Part shown: piece by piece, positions 55,222 through 63,993 of the stretch | Layout: each line of letters starts with the position of its first letter | Numbering within the stretch: the first letter of the stretch is position 1 | Assembly (NCBI GenBank): GCA_028820635.1 | Contig: JAPPIG010000109.1 | Span: 124,001-188,000, forward strand | From: Candidatus Poribacteria bacterium | GTDB lineage: Bacteria > Poribacteria > WGA-4E > WGA-3G | Length of the DNA stretch: 64,000 nt | Direction: 5' to 3' | Position numbers and translations under genes: made by a program | The notes under the pieces: model-generated | Seen by the model: the letters and a program-made list of their open reading frames with translations, nothing else | Databases searched by the model: none | Told to the model about the DNA's origin: nothing

Positions 55222-56619
55222 CTACCGAGAGCCTTTTTTGATTGCCCACAATGTTTTCATAATAATTTTTATATCTAACGCGAGCGACCAGTTTTCAATA
55301 TAGTATCGGTCATAGTTAACCCGATCTTCAAGAGATGTGTTGCCACGCAAACCGTTGACTTGTGCCCAGCCAGTCATACCTGATTTAACGCGCTGCCGTG
55401 CAAGATAGTGCGGTATTGACTCTTGGAATACATCAATCAATCCTGACATCTCTGGACGCGGTCCAACGAGACTCATATCACCCTTGAGTACATTAAAAAA
55501 TTGGGGCAATTCGTCCAGACTCCAACGTCTTAGAAATTTTCCGAGTGCAGTTTGCCGCGGATCATCGTTTTTGGCCCATACATGCCCGATTTTTTCTTCA
55601 GCATTGGCACGCATAGAGCGGAATTTATAGATTTTGAACCGCTTTCCTGCTCTGCCAACGCGTTCTTGTCGGAAAATTGCTTTGCCGGGGGAAGTTAAGC
55701 GGATTGTTGCCGCGATAATTAACATAAGCGGACTTAGTACTATCAACGCAAATAGACTAAAAACGATGTCTATTAAACGTTTTATGATGCCACTTACCCC
55801 TTGCATTGGTGTTTCGCGTAGCTGCAGTACAGGTATACCGTCGAAAAACGTAACTGCTGTTCCACCACTAATAAATTCAGAGAGTTCTGGTAGCACATTG
55901 ATTTGAACAGGAACACCTTCGCAAGCATGGAGAATCTTCAGGATAGTATCATTCGGTACCGTAGGAGATGCGATGAAGAGCATATCAAGGCGTTGTGCTT
56001 GCACGATTTCAAGTATCTCTTCACTATTGCCCAGATGCGGTACACGGTTTAATTCTGCGTTTGCATCAATTATACCGACTAATTCGTATCCGCTATTTGG
56101 TTTTTCATCTAAAGCGTTGATAATTTTTTTTTCGCGTTTGTCATACCCTACGAGTGCTACACGGCTAACACCGACTCCCTGTGCCTGAACTGCTTGACGA
56201 AATCGGTGAAGAACAAGTCGTCCGAGGAACAACCAAACGAGACTAAACCCTGTGGCAAGCAGCATTACCCACCGTGAATATGCATCGTGGTGGTAAACAA
56301 AAAAGAGTACGGCTAAAGTAGCAATGAGTGCGACAACTGAAGCTTTACAAAGCGCCCAAAATGCTGAAAGCGTTGCATTGTTTTCTGGACGGTAGCGTTT
56401 GAAACCTTTTAATGTTAATAACCAGATTATTGCTGTTACAGGAATAAGCCTTAAGTAGTCATCAAAGGGTGGTGTGCCGCCTTTGTGTACTGCTAAAGCG
56501 TCAAGCCAACCTGATTCAAATCGCAACCAATATGCAATGACGATCGCGGTGGCAATGAAACAGAGATCGCATAAAACTGTAAGTGCTATTAGCAGATGAT
56601 CAAGCGTTTTTTTGCTCAT
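55222..56619 (-). CDS. Undecaprenyl-phosphate glycosyl-1-phosphate transferase (WcaJ-like)
   Basis: 465 residues. The N-terminal half has four membrane helices (ALTVLCDLCFIATAIVIAYWLRF, LIPVTAIIWLLTL, VALIATLAVLFFVYH, VMLLATGFSLVWLFLG in order) and a CoA-binding-like soluble domain. The C-terminal half is the bacterial sugar transferase: KRLIDIVFSLFALIVLSPLM, FRQERVGRAGKRFKIYKFRSM, LGKFLRRWSLDELPQFFNVL and DMSLVGPRPEM. It loads the first sugar on undecaprenyl phosphate for exopolysaccharide synthesis. No other polysaccharide gene is in the window. Confidence 0.92.
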   Translation of the reverse strand: MSKKTLDHLLIALTVLCDLCFIATAIVIAYWLRFESGWLDALAVHKGGTPPFDDYLRLIPVTAIIWLLTLKGFKRYRPENNATLSAFWALCKASVVALIATLAVLFFVYHHDAYSRWVMLLATGFSLVWLFLGRLVLHRFRQAVQAQGVGVSRVALVGYDKREKKIINALDEKPNSGYELVGIIDANAELNRVPHLGNSEEILEIVQAQRLDMLFIASPTVPNDTILKILHACEGVPVQINVLPELSEFISGGTAVTFFDGIPVLQLRETPMQGVSGIIKRLIDIVFSLFALIVLSPLMLIIAATIRLTSPGKAIFRQERVGRAGKRFKIYKFRSMRANAEEKIGHVWAKNDDPRQTALGKFLRRWSLDELPQFFNVLKGDMSLVGPRPEMSGLIDVFQESIPHYLARQRVKSGMTGWAQVNGLRGNTSLEDRVNYDRYYIENWSLALDIKIIMKTLWAIKKGSR

Positions 56620-56839
56620 GAGTGGTGTTTGAAGGTCCCCGCAATTTGTCTGTTAAACCTGCCTCTTACATGTCATGGAAGGCTTCATTATTATACCGTG
56701 TTCTGTTTTAGAAATCAACTGAAGTCTTGATCAAATGGAAGGCTTTTTTCTATAAGAAACCTCGCTTAAATAGGAACTTTGCTGAAAAATTACTGACGAT
56801 GTGTTATGCTATTTCTATATTTAATCAGGAGATATACAC

Positions 56840-57928
56840 ATGGCGAATAAAATAAAGGTGGGGATTGTGGGGGCACATCGAGGCAGTTCTTATTTTCAAC
56901 CTTTTAACACAATATCAGAAACCGATGTCACGGCAGTATGCGACATCAATGAGGCTACACTTCAAAGCATTGGCGAAAGGTTTAACGTTCCACATCAATT
57001 TACAGATTATTCAGAGATGTTAGACGCAGTAGACCTTGTTGTGCTTGCGACACCTGAGAATTTGCACGTTCCGCAGTCAATTGAAGCGTTAGAAGCGGGA
57101 AAACATGTTATCAGTGAAGTAACGGCTGCTGTCAAGTTAGAGGAATGTTATGACCTTGTTCGTGCAGTTCGTAAGTCGTCTGCTAAGTATACGATGGCTG
57201 AAAATACTTGCTACTCTAAGCACAATGTGTTAATCCGTAGTATTGTAGAGGCAGGCATGTTTGGTGATGTGTATTTCGGGGAGGGAGAATATGTCCATAA
57301 CATCAAATCACTTCATCACGATGCGGATGGTAACCCGACGTGGCGTTACTATTGGCAGGTAGGGATCAATCGGTGTAATTATGCGACACATAGCCTCGGT
57401 CCCGTACTGCAGTGGTTTGGGGAACGTGTCGTGAGTGTTTGTTGTCTCGGCACAGGGGTTAATACCGATCCGGAGCATGCGATGGAAGATACTGTGATGA
57501 TGCTATGCAAAACTGAGGGCGATGGGTTAATCAAGATTCGGATAGACATGCTCTCGAATCGTCCAGCGAATTCATATTTTAGTTTGCAAGGAACAAAAGG
57601 GTGTTATGAGAGTTCACGCGGACTGGGTGCTGCACCGAAACTCTGGTTGAGTGAGTTTGGCATAAGCGAGCAGTGGAGACCGCTCTCTCAATTTGAAGAC
57701 TTGCTGCCTGAACGGTGGAAAAACCCACCTGCTGAGGCACAGAATGTTGGTGATCTCGGTGAGTATTTTAAGGTGCGCGATTTTGTTGATAGTATCCTCA
57801 AGGATACTACGCCACCGTTAGATGTCTATGCAGCGATGGATTTTACGGTGCCGGGGTTGGTTTCAGAGCAATCTATTGCAAACGGGGGCGCACCGGTGGA
57901 AGTTCCAGACTTTCGGGAGATTGAATAA
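56840..57928 (+). CDS. Gfo/Idh/MocA family oxidoreductase
   Basis: 362 residues. NAD(P)-binding GIVGAHRGSSYF, with AVCDINEATLQSIGERF following strand 2 and EAGKHVISEVTAAV in the Lys-Pro region (here Glu-Val). The C-terminal domain carries HSLGPVLQWFGERVVSVCCL and YSKHNVLIR. An AGGAGATATA context precedes the ATG. It is monocistronic, convergent with the zinc-ribbon gene. Substrate not assigned. Confidence 0.85.
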   Translation: MANKIKVGIVGAHRGSSYFQPFNTISETDVTAVCDINEATLQSIGERFNVPHQFTDYSEMLDAVDLVVLATPENLHVPQSIEALEAGKHVISEVTAAVKLEECYDLVRAVRKSSAKYTMAENTCYSKHNVLIRSIVEAGMFGDVYFGEGEYVHNIKSLHHDADGNPTWRYYWQVGINRCNYATHSLGPVLQWFGERVVSVCCLGTGVNTDPEHAMEDTVMMLCKTEGDGLIKIRIDMLSNRPANSYFSLQGTKGCYESSRGLGAAPKLWLSEFGISEQWRPLSQFEDLLPERWKNPPAEAQNVGDLGEYFKVRDFVDSILKDTTPPLDVYAAMDFTVPGLVSEQSIANGGAPVEVPDFREIE

Positions 57929-57945
57929 TCTGATTGAGTTACAGC

Positions 57946-58137
57946 TTAATCGGAAACGACCTTTGCCTCTTCCTCTACAGGTTTAAAGACAAGACCACAG
58001 CTGCTACAGCGGTATCCACTTTCGGGTTTAGACTCAATAACAGGGAATAGCATACCACAACAGGTTGGACAAGGTTCATCAATTTCCATTTCTGCCTGCT
58101 CCATATCACCAGAGCGGTTTTCAAATTCAACGATCAC
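57946..58137 (-). CDS. Small zinc-ribbon protein
   Basis: 63 residues. Two CxxC pairs, CPTC and CSSC, spaced by about 20 residues, with Glu-rich flanks. It overlaps the preceding Uma2 gene by 4 bp and may act with it. No further function can be named. Confidence 0.65.
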   Translation of the reverse strand: MIVEFENRSGDMEQAEMEIDEPCPTCCGMLFPVIESKPESGYRCSSCGLVFKPVEEEAKVVSD

Positions 58138-58724
58138 GGATGTCCTCCTCTTGATTCAGTAATTGTAACGCGCATATAGATGTCACGCAAGGATATCTTG
58201 CATCCGATTGAGGTAAGCGTCAGCACATCTTCAGGTGCACGCAATTCGGTGTGTTCCCACTGTCGATCTTGCCGGCAATAATGTTCAACACAGAACTTGT
58301 GTTGTGAAACAAGGATGTAGTCTTGCAACGACGTCAGTTGCTTATAGTGCGAAAATTTCTCCTCTCGGTCATAGGCTGCAGTGGAAGGTGAAAGCACCTC
58401 TACGATAACAATCGGGTTCAGAAGTGTGTCAAAAACATCATCCTCAAAACGAGGTTCATCGCAGGCAACAACGACATCTGGATAGAAGTAGGCTATTGGA
58501 CTCGGCTGCACACGCATATCACTGGAATGGACTTCACAATCTGACCCCGTTAATTGGTTGTAAAGTCTATTGAATATGTTTCCTGTGATAAGACTATGTG
58601 CGCGACTTGCCCCAGACATTGCAAATATCTGTCCCTTGAGATATTCGCTTTTGTGCAGTGCTTTTCGTTCTTGGGTGATGTACTCCTCAGGGGTAAAGAG
58701 GGTTTGTGCAGGAAGAGATGCCAT
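58134..58724 (-). CDS. Uma2-family (DUF820) putative restriction-type endonuclease
   Basis: 196 residues. LFTPEEYITQERKALHKSEY is the usual start, followed by GASRAHSLITGNIFNRL, then the catalytic AYFYPDVVVACDEPRF (Asp) and PIVIVEVLSPSTAAYDREEKF (Glu and Lys of the PD-(D/E)XK fold). The biological role of this widespread family is not known. Confidence 0.85.
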   Translation of the reverse strand: MASLPAQTLFTPEEYITQERKALHKSEYLKGQIFAMSGASRAHSLITGNIFNRLYNQLTGSDCEVHSSDMRVQPSPIAYFYPDVVVACDEPRFEDDVFDTLLNPIVIVEVLSPSTAAYDREEKFSHYKQLTSLQDYILVSQHKFCVEHYCRQDRQWEHTELRAPEDVLTLTSIGCKISLRDIYMRVTITESRGGHP

Positions 58725-58831
58725 GCGTATTTCCTTAATAGCAGTAATGTTAACGATATGATACTATATTCTTAGGCAAAAATCAATCCTTTTTATCCGT
58801 TTTAAAAATGCTGAATTCATTGGGAAAGACG

Positions 58832-59170
58832 TTAACTATAGCGCTTCAGGGTCGGATCAATTTGGACTGCCCACTGGTCAATCCCACCAGCAAGGTTTTT
58901 TGTATCGGTAAATCCGTTTTGATGTAGATAGGCAGTAGCGTAGAGACTTCGCTGTCCATGATGACAGTAGACAATAATTTCTTGGTCTGATGGGAGACTG
59001 TCTATATGATGCGGCAATGTGTTGAGTGGGACTAACCGCGCACCTTCAATATGCACGATGTCGTATTCACTCTGTTCACGCACGTCTAATAAAAACACAG
59101 ACTCATTTTCGTCTAATTTCTGTTTCAGTTCTTGTGGTGAGATTTCGGGGAGTGAGGGTTTTGTCTGCAT
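58832..59170 (-). CDS. Rhodanese-like domain protein
   Basis: 112 residues, a single rhodanese domain. ENESVFLLDVREQSEYDIVH is the CH2A-like start, and the active Cys is in VYCHHGQRS. The C-terminal GGIDQW is typical. It shares a base with the stop of the DUF971 gene upstream, so the two are coupled. It may carry persulfide sulfur. Confidence 0.9.
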   Translation of the reverse strand: MQTKPSLPEISPQELKQKLDENESVFLLDVREQSEYDIVHIEGARLVPLNTLPHHIDSLPSDQEIIVYCHHGQRSLYATAYLHQNGFTDTKNLAGGIDQWAVQIDPTLKRYS

Positions 59171-59556
59171 TATTCAGTTTCTTCCTGGTTTTGAATAGGT
59201 GGCAACGGCATACATTCCGGACACGGACAGGTTTCGCGTAGAATTTCAAACGGATAGATGCCGGTATTGTGCCCATCATCCCAACTGAATTGGAGTGCAT
59301 AACGACCAACTAACTGGATATCAAGCGGTTGAATATCGTCTGAAACCTCTATTAGCGTTATGTCACCATCGCCTTGTGGTGAAAAGAGGGAATGGATATC
59401 CTTACCTTCGTGTCTGATGATCGCACATTCGGCACACGGACACATCTGCCTGAGATAACGATACGGATACCAACTCACATGTGCATCCTTCCATTCAATC
59501 TGAAAGGCGTTGTCATGTTTTTTAAGAGTTTTCGGACTTTTACTAACTGTATTCAT
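59170..59556 (-). CDS. DUF971-family protein
   Basis: 128 residues. IEWKDAHVSWYPYRYLRQMC then PCAECAIIRHEG is the DUF971 (gamma-butyrobetaine-hydroxylase N-terminal-like) core, with GRYALQFSWDDGHNTGIYPF and ILRETCPCPEC in the second half. CPCAEC and CPCPEC are Cys-rich and may bind metal. Often seen beside iron-sulfur or Mrp genes. It is coupled to rhodanese. Confidence 0.82.
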   Translation of the reverse strand: MNTVSKSPKTLKKHDNAFQIEWKDAHVSWYPYRYLRQMCPCAECAIIRHEGKDIHSLFSPQGDGDITLIEVSDDIQPLDIQLVGRYALQFSWDDGHNTGIYPFEILRETCPCPECMPLPPIQNQEETE

Positions 59557-59565
59557 TGTGAAGAC

Positions 59566-59922
59566 CTACAGTATTTTTAAGAGAACTCCGATTCTTTCTA
59601 AAACGGCATCTACTGTCTCTGTCGGTAAAGAACAAATAAATTCTGCGTTTCTCGCCCGCCAATCCATAGTCCTAATCTGGTCTGCAAGAATAACCCCATC
59701 AACTTCTAACCCTTCAGGAATGGCAATTGCAAACGGATTTCTCCGTTCTCTTACACTGCTCCGAGTAATCGGACAAAGAACCATTAAACTGGTTTTATCG
59801 TTAAAATCTTTAGTAGTTAGCACAATTGCAGGTCGACGACCAGCTTGTTCATGTCCAGTTTGAGGATTGAAGTCAATCCATACCACATCTCCGCGCAGTG
59901 GAACGTTTGTTAACCCTACCAT
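59566..59922 (-). CDS. mazF: MazF/PemK-family endoribonuclease toxin
   Basis: 118 residues. PLRGDVVWIDFNPQTGHEQA with RRPAIVLTT is the MazF hallmark; CPITRSSV and DGVILADQIRTMDW complete the fold. It overlaps the upstream MazE-like gene by 7 bp, the normal antitoxin-toxin order. Confidence 0.93.
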   Translation of the reverse strand: MVGLTNVPLRGDVVWIDFNPQTGHEQAGRRPAIVLTTKDFNDKTSLMVLCPITRSSVRERRNPFAIAIPEGLEVDGVILADQIRTMDWRARNAEFICSLPTETVDAVLERIGVLLKIL

Positions 59923-60299
59923 ACTTCATTGCCCACCGGCGGCCCGGTGTCTATTTCATCATGTGAACTATCTTTTACCTGGTCCAATAGGTCTTTCAGT
60001 GTATAATCAGGGCGTTTTATAGAACCACTCCCTTTTTCTGTCCGCGGGGGACCGAATGAAGCATCTTTTGCCTTCTTGCGGTTTGCACCATCCTCTGGTA
60101 TTTGTGCCAACAAGTCTTCTAACGTATAGTTGGGGCGTTTTATAGAATCACTTCCTTTTTCGTTACGAGGTGGGCCAAACGCATCCGCTTCTTTTTTTGT
60201 TGGAAGTTGATCAGTCTGTTCTCGGTTAATGGACTGTAGATAACAGAGATATGCTATAACGATCAAGCATTCAGTGAAAGTAAACGTTTTTTCTGACAT
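59916..60299 (-). CDS. MazE-like antitoxin with duplicated toxin-binding segment
   Basis: 127 residues. The C-terminus (YTLKDLLDQVKDSSHDEI, GPPVGNEVW) matches the MazF-binding tail of MazE (LLxx..H.E.D.G..GxEVW). A segment of about 25 residues containing FGPPR, EKGS, SIKRP and YTLxDLL occurs twice, at about 41-65 and 82-106. The N-terminal AbrB DNA-binding domain is not visible; instead there is a hydrophobic MSEKTFTFTECLIVIAYLCY start. Whether it binds DNA is unclear. Confidence 0.7.
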   Translation of the reverse strand: MSEKTFTFTECLIVIAYLCYLQSINREQTDQLPTKKEADAFGPPRNEKGSDSIKRPNYTLEDLLAQIPEDGANRKKAKDASFGPPRTEKGSGSIKRPDYTLKDLLDQVKDSSHDEIDTGPPVGNEVW

Positions 60300-60343
60300 G
60301 ATTCTTCTCCTTATACGTGTATGCTTGCAAATGACAGGAACTA

Positions 60344-60567
60344 TTAATAGGGAAAGTGTTGCACGACTATCCCACTCTGGATATTTTCTGGCAATGAACG
60401 TCCTAATTCTTGATAGAGTTCCATCACTGCTTTAAAAGCGTCTTTGACGTTTTCTAACGACTCGTCTAACGAATCACCCTCGGCAACCAACTCAGGCAAC
60501 AGTGGAGAAGTTACTGTATAGCCTCCCTCAGGTTGTGTGTCAGAACAAGGGGGATTTTGTATTCCAT
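60344..60567 (-). pseudogene. HicB-like antitoxin with a frameshift
   Basis: Frame one reads MEYKIPLVLT and then runs out. A second frame of the same strand continues QPEGGYTVTSPLLPELVAEG, DSLDESLENVKDAFKAVM and ELYQELGRSLPENIQSGIVV to a TAA at 60344-60346. Joined across an ACACACA run near 60540, the product is a HicB-type antitoxin of about 74 residues. A mismatch of one base at this short repeat, by slippage or sequencing error, explains the break. No HicA partner is adjacent. Confidence 0.6.
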
Positions 60568-60585
60568 CAGGACCTCATAAATTTG

Positions 60586-60885
60586 TTAAAAGATACCGAG
60601 TTCATCCTTTGCGTCTTCGCTCATCATTTCGGGGGTCCAACGCGGATTCCAGACAACATTGACATTAACTTCTTCAACACCATCCATCTGTTGCGTAACG
60701 TGCTGTGTGCCGTTGACAATTTGTCCGCCTGCGGGACATCCAGGACTTGTTAGGGTCATCGTAATATCAACAGTTGTGTCATCAATGTCAACGCCGTAGA
60801 TAAGTCCCATATCCACGATGTTAATACCGATTTCGGGGTCAATAATTTCTTTGATAGATTCTAATACAGATTCTTCTGTTACCAT
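60586..60885 (-). CDS. MIP18/DUF59 (SufT-like) iron-sulfur assembly protein
   Basis: 99 residues, a free-standing MIP18 domain. SIKEIIDPEIGINIVDMGLIYG, TMTLTSPGCPAGGQIVN (conserved Cys) and VNVNVVWNPRWTPEMMSEDAK cover the family. It is last in the SUF operon and probably helps mature iron-sulfur proteins. The Mrp/ApbC protein at 40761 lacks this domain. Confidence 0.9.
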   Translation of the reverse strand: MVTEESVLESIKEIIDPEIGINIVDMGLIYGVDIDDTTVDITMTLTSPGCPAGGQIVNGTQHVTQQMDGVEEVNVNVVWNPRWTPEMMSEDAKDELGIF

Positions 60886-60935
60886 TTCTTTTCCTCCTAT
60901 AGTGGCTATGGTAATCCACTCTGATGAGGTAGTGG

Positions 60936-61247
60936 TTAATCGATGCTAACTAATATTTCGTCGTCCTCAATTTTGACGGGAAAGCATTCTATATCTTCAA
61001 CGGCGGGCATGCAAAGGGCTTTTCCAGTTTTGACACAAAATCGTGCGCCGTGCCGTGGGCATTCTATCTCATCACCGTCTAAAAAGCCTTCACCTAAAGG
61101 ACCGCCATCATGTGTGCAGACATCCTCCATCGCGTAAAACTCGCCTTCCACGTTAAAGAGTAGCACGGGGACGAAATCTACTTCAACCAATTTTTTCGTG
61201 CCGGATGGCACTTCACCAACTTTCGCTACTTTATAGAATTCTGCCAT
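60936..61247 (-). CDS. Rieske [2Fe-2S] ferredoxin-like protein
   Basis: 103 residues. The cluster ligands are in CTHDGGPLGEG (Cys-x-His) and CPRHGARF (Cys-x2-His). Single-domain Rieske ferredoxins of this kind carry electrons to oxygenases or, in this position, accompany SUF genes. It lies 11 bp after sufU and 50 bp before the MIP18 gene. Confidence 0.9.
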   Translation of the reverse strand: MAEFYKVAKVGEVPSGTKKLVEVDFVPVLLFNVEGEFYAMEDVCTHDGGPLGEGFLDGDEIECPRHGARFCVKTGKALCMPAVEDIECFPVKIEDDEILVSID

Positions 61248-61258
61248 CTGTTCCTTTC

Positions 61259-61648
61259 TTATTCATCTTCCTCACCGGGCCAGCCTTTAATGCCGTAAGC
61301 ACCCGCTTTGAGAACTTTGAGTGCCAATAAAGCACATTTTACACGGACGGGTCCCAACGGAATGCCAACCATATCCAAAATGTCGTCTCTGGAGAGTTTT
61401 TTTACTTCTGTGAGTGATTTACCTACAATCTCTTCGGTCAGCATAGAAGCGGCGGCTAAACTAATGGTACAGCCGTGACCAGAAAAACGCACCTCTTTGA
61501 TAATGTCATCCTCAACAATTAAGTCAATCCGAATCTTGTCACCACATAGTGGATTATCCTCTTCGTGTGAGATATCTGGGTTTGGGAGTGTTCCGTAGTT
61601 GCTTGGGTTTTCGTAGTGATCCAACAGTTCTTCCTGATATATGTTCAT
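61259..61648 (-). CDS. sufU: SUF system scaffold-type protein SufU
   Basis: 129 residues. The zinc/cluster ligands are in NPLCGDKI (Cys, Asp), FSGHGCTISLA (Cys) and VRVKCALLALKVL (Cys). The 20-residue insert typical of SufU versus IscU precedes the last Cys. It receives sulfur from SufS. It overlaps sufS by 4 bp. Confidence 0.92.
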   Translation of the reverse strand: MNIYQEELLDHYENPSNYGTLPNPDISHEEDNPLCGDKIRIDLIVEDDIIKEVRFSGHGCTISLAAASMLTEEIVGKSLTEVKKLSRDDILDMVGIPLGPVRVKCALLALKVLKAGAYGIKGWPGEEDE

Positions 61649-62904
61649 TTATTTCTCCGGGTCATGAGAGTCTGTGCTTTTTGCAGTCCTTCGTATAAAC
61701 GATCTACATCCTCAAGTGTGTTGTATAAGTAAAAACTGGCACGTGCAGTGGCGATAACATCTAACTTTTTCATCAGTGGTTGCGCGCAGTGATGCCCTGC
61801 ACGGATAGCAACGTTATGCGTATCCAAAATGCCAGCAATATCATGCGGATGGATGCCCTCCATATCAAAGGAGATAACGCCTGCTTTCTGATGCGGTGCT
61901 GGACCATATATAGTAATGCCTTCAATCTCTTGTAGACGTTCATGTGCATATTTCAGGAGTTCCTGTTCATGCACATGAATTGATGCTAATCCCGCTTGCG
62001 TGAGGTAATCTACGGCAGCACCAAGTCCGATTGCCTCAGCGATGCTTGGCGTGCCTGCCTCAAATTTCGCGGGCACATCTGCGTAGGTTGATATATCGCG
62101 TTCAACAGAGCGAATCATTGAACCGCCGCCGAGAAAGGGTGGCATATCGTCAAGCAGTTCCGATTTGCCGTATAGCACACCGACACCAGTCGGACCGCAC
62201 ATCTTATGCCCAGAAAATGCAAGAAAATCGCAGTCCAACTGCTGCACGTCAACGTGAAAATGTGGCACGGATTGTGCTGCATCTACGATGACCTTTGCAC
62301 CTGCAGTATGTGCAGCGTCTATAATAGACTGAATCGGGGTAATTGTGCCGAGAACATTAGAGACGTGCGTTATCGCTACCAGTTTGGTTTTGGGGGACAA
62401 CACATCGCGGAGTTGTGTGAAGTCAAGCAAACCTTCATCGGTTATCTCAAGAAATCTAAGTGTCGCGCCAGTGCGTTGTGCAAGCAGCTGCCACGGAACA
62501 AGGTTGCTATGGTGTTCAAGGTCGGTGAGTACAATCTCATCGCCTTGCTGGATATTTAGACTTCCCCAACTGTATGCAACAAGGTTGATGGACTCCGTTG
62601 TATTCCGTGTGAAGACAACTTGACTTGTACGCGGTGCGTTAATGAGTTGTGCGACTTTCTGCCGTGCTTTTTCATATTGGTCTGTCGCCTCTTCTGAAAT
62701 ACGATAAACGCCGCGATGGATATTGGAACGATAGGTATCATAATATGCGTCCATTGCCTCAACGACAGGGCGTGGTGTTTGTGTTGACGCAGCACTGTCA
62801 AGGAATGCTAACGGCGGCGTGTCCGCGAAGATTGGGAAATCTCCACGAATGGCTTGGACATCAAGTGGACGAAAGTCGGAGGTGTGTTTTGTTTTTTGTG
62901 TCAT
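61645..62904 (-). CDS. sufS: Cysteine desulfurase SufS
   Basis: 419 residues. LDSAASTQTPRPV, NTTESINLVAYSWG, LEHHSNLVPWQLLA and the PLP-binding Lys in FSGHKMCGPTGVGVLYG are all in place. The sulfur-transfer Cys is in IRAGHHCAQPLM. First gene of the SUF operon: sufS, sufU, Rieske, MIP18. Confidence 0.96.
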   Translation of the reverse strand: MTQKTKHTSDFRPLDVQAIRGDFPIFADTPPLAFLDSAASTQTPRPVVEAMDAYYDTYRSNIHRGVYRISEEATDQYEKARQKVAQLINAPRTSQVVFTRNTTESINLVAYSWGSLNIQQGDEIVLTDLEHHSNLVPWQLLAQRTGATLRFLEITDEGLLDFTQLRDVLSPKTKLVAITHVSNVLGTITPIQSIIDAAHTAGAKVIVDAAQSVPHFHVDVQQLDCDFLAFSGHKMCGPTGVGVLYGKSELLDDMPPFLGGGSMIRSVERDISTYADVPAKFEAGTPSIAEAIGLGAAVDYLTQAGLASIHVHEQELLKYAHERLQEIEGITIYGPAPHQKAGVISFDMEGIHPHDIAGILDTHNVAIRAGHHCAQPLMKKLDVIATARASFYLYNTLEDVDRLYEGLQKAQTLMTRRNK

Positions 62905-62921
62905 ATTATATCCAAATAGAT

Positions 62922-63716
62922 TTAATTATCGTTTTGACGGTTTGCAAGTTGTGCACGGAGTCGTTCTAATTCTGCTTCTAATTCTTGTCGTCTCTGCACT
63001 TCTTCTTCTACACGTGCTTCTGCTACCTTACGAAGTTGCTGTTCTTCTATTCGGATGTGTTCTTCTTCCATAGAAGTTGCTATCGGTGTGCCATCAGGTA
63101 GAGACGGACGTAAAAGTCTAACATGGTTTCGATGTTTCTCCCATCGAAACCAAAGATTTAACGCTTCGCTGAACAAACCACCTTCCGCATCTGGTAACAT
63201 CTCAACAATTTCACCTGATGGAGTCCGTTTCCACCCACGAAACTCTGGCGGCTTCTCCATTTCCGGTTGATGAATAAAGTATTCTTGAACACCTATATCA
63301 TTTAGATACAGTTCAACTTTTTCATGTCGATCCTGATTCGCAGTCGAATCTGAAAGAAACTCAAATATTGCTACAGGAACAGCGCCTTCTGACCACGTAT
63401 AAAAACTGCGACGCCCAATGTCTTGACTAACTCCAAACACAACGTAAATATCAGGAGCAACCGACTTAGTTATGTCACCTTCAACGTAATAGATGAAACT
63501 ATCGACACCGATAAATATCTCTTCATTGATAGCAAAATATCTCGAAAGTTGGTCATAAAAAATATTAATTTGCACACCGTGAAATATAGTTGCTGCCATC
63601 GGTTCATCGTCCTCACACGGATAGCCTTCAATATAGACAGTTGGTTTGCCACTCGCTTTTGGAAAGACGGGCATATATTTTCGCTGTTTGATTTCAAAGT
63701 CTTTTATGGTATCCAT
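62922..63716 (-). CDS. Uma2-family protein with C-terminal coiled coil
   Basis: 264 residues. The nuclease-like core has PDIYVVFGVSQD (Asp region) and PVAIFEFLSDSTANQDRHEKV (Glu and Lys). The rest, from about 200, is a long charged coiled coil (EEEHIRIEEQQLRKVAEARV and on). This form with a coiled tail is common among DUF820 proteins of uncultured bacteria. It is 17 bp from sufS but unlikely to share its function. Confidence 0.82.
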   Translation of the reverse strand: MDTIKDFEIKQRKYMPVFPKASGKPTVYIEGYPCEDDEPMAATIFHGVQINIFYDQLSRYFAINEEIFIGVDSFIYYVEGDITKSVAPDIYVVFGVSQDIGRRSFYTWSEGAVPVAIFEFLSDSTANQDRHEKVELYLNDIGVQEYFIHQPEMEKPPEFRGWKRTPSGEIVEMLPDAEGGLFSEALNLWFRWEKHRNHVRLLRPSLPDGTPIATSMEEEHIRIEEQQLRKVAEARVEEEVQRRQELEAELERLRAQLANRQNDN

Positions 63717-63786
63717 GATTTTCTCCGTTGCGCATTATACCAACTTAAACCAGATATGATTGTTCTACTATCTAACGTTTAGCATT

Positions 63787-63993
63787 CTATTGTGCGGCAT
63801 GTTCCTGAAGAATCTCAACAATTTTAGAGGCAATTGGTCTTAGTTTTTCTTCTAACACATTGTCATCAATAGAGAGGAATATGCCTTTGTCAACATCCAA
63901 CGGAAAAGCTTTATCTTGTTTTACACCATTCAGGGCATAACGGACACGCACAAATGGGCTATATCTACGACCTTCCCGATAAGGTTCTTCCAC
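63787..63993 (-). CDS. Hypothetical protein, probably incomplete at window end
   Basis: 68 residues from GTG 63993, but the frame stays open to the last base of the window, so the true start may lie outside. The segment YSPFVRVRYALNGVKQDKAF and LRPIASKIVEILQEH look protein-like. Family not recognised. Confidence 0.4.
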   Translation of the reverse strand: MEEPYREGRRYSPFVRVRYALNGVKQDKAFPLDVDKGIFLSIDDNVLEEKLRPIASKIVEILQEHAAQ

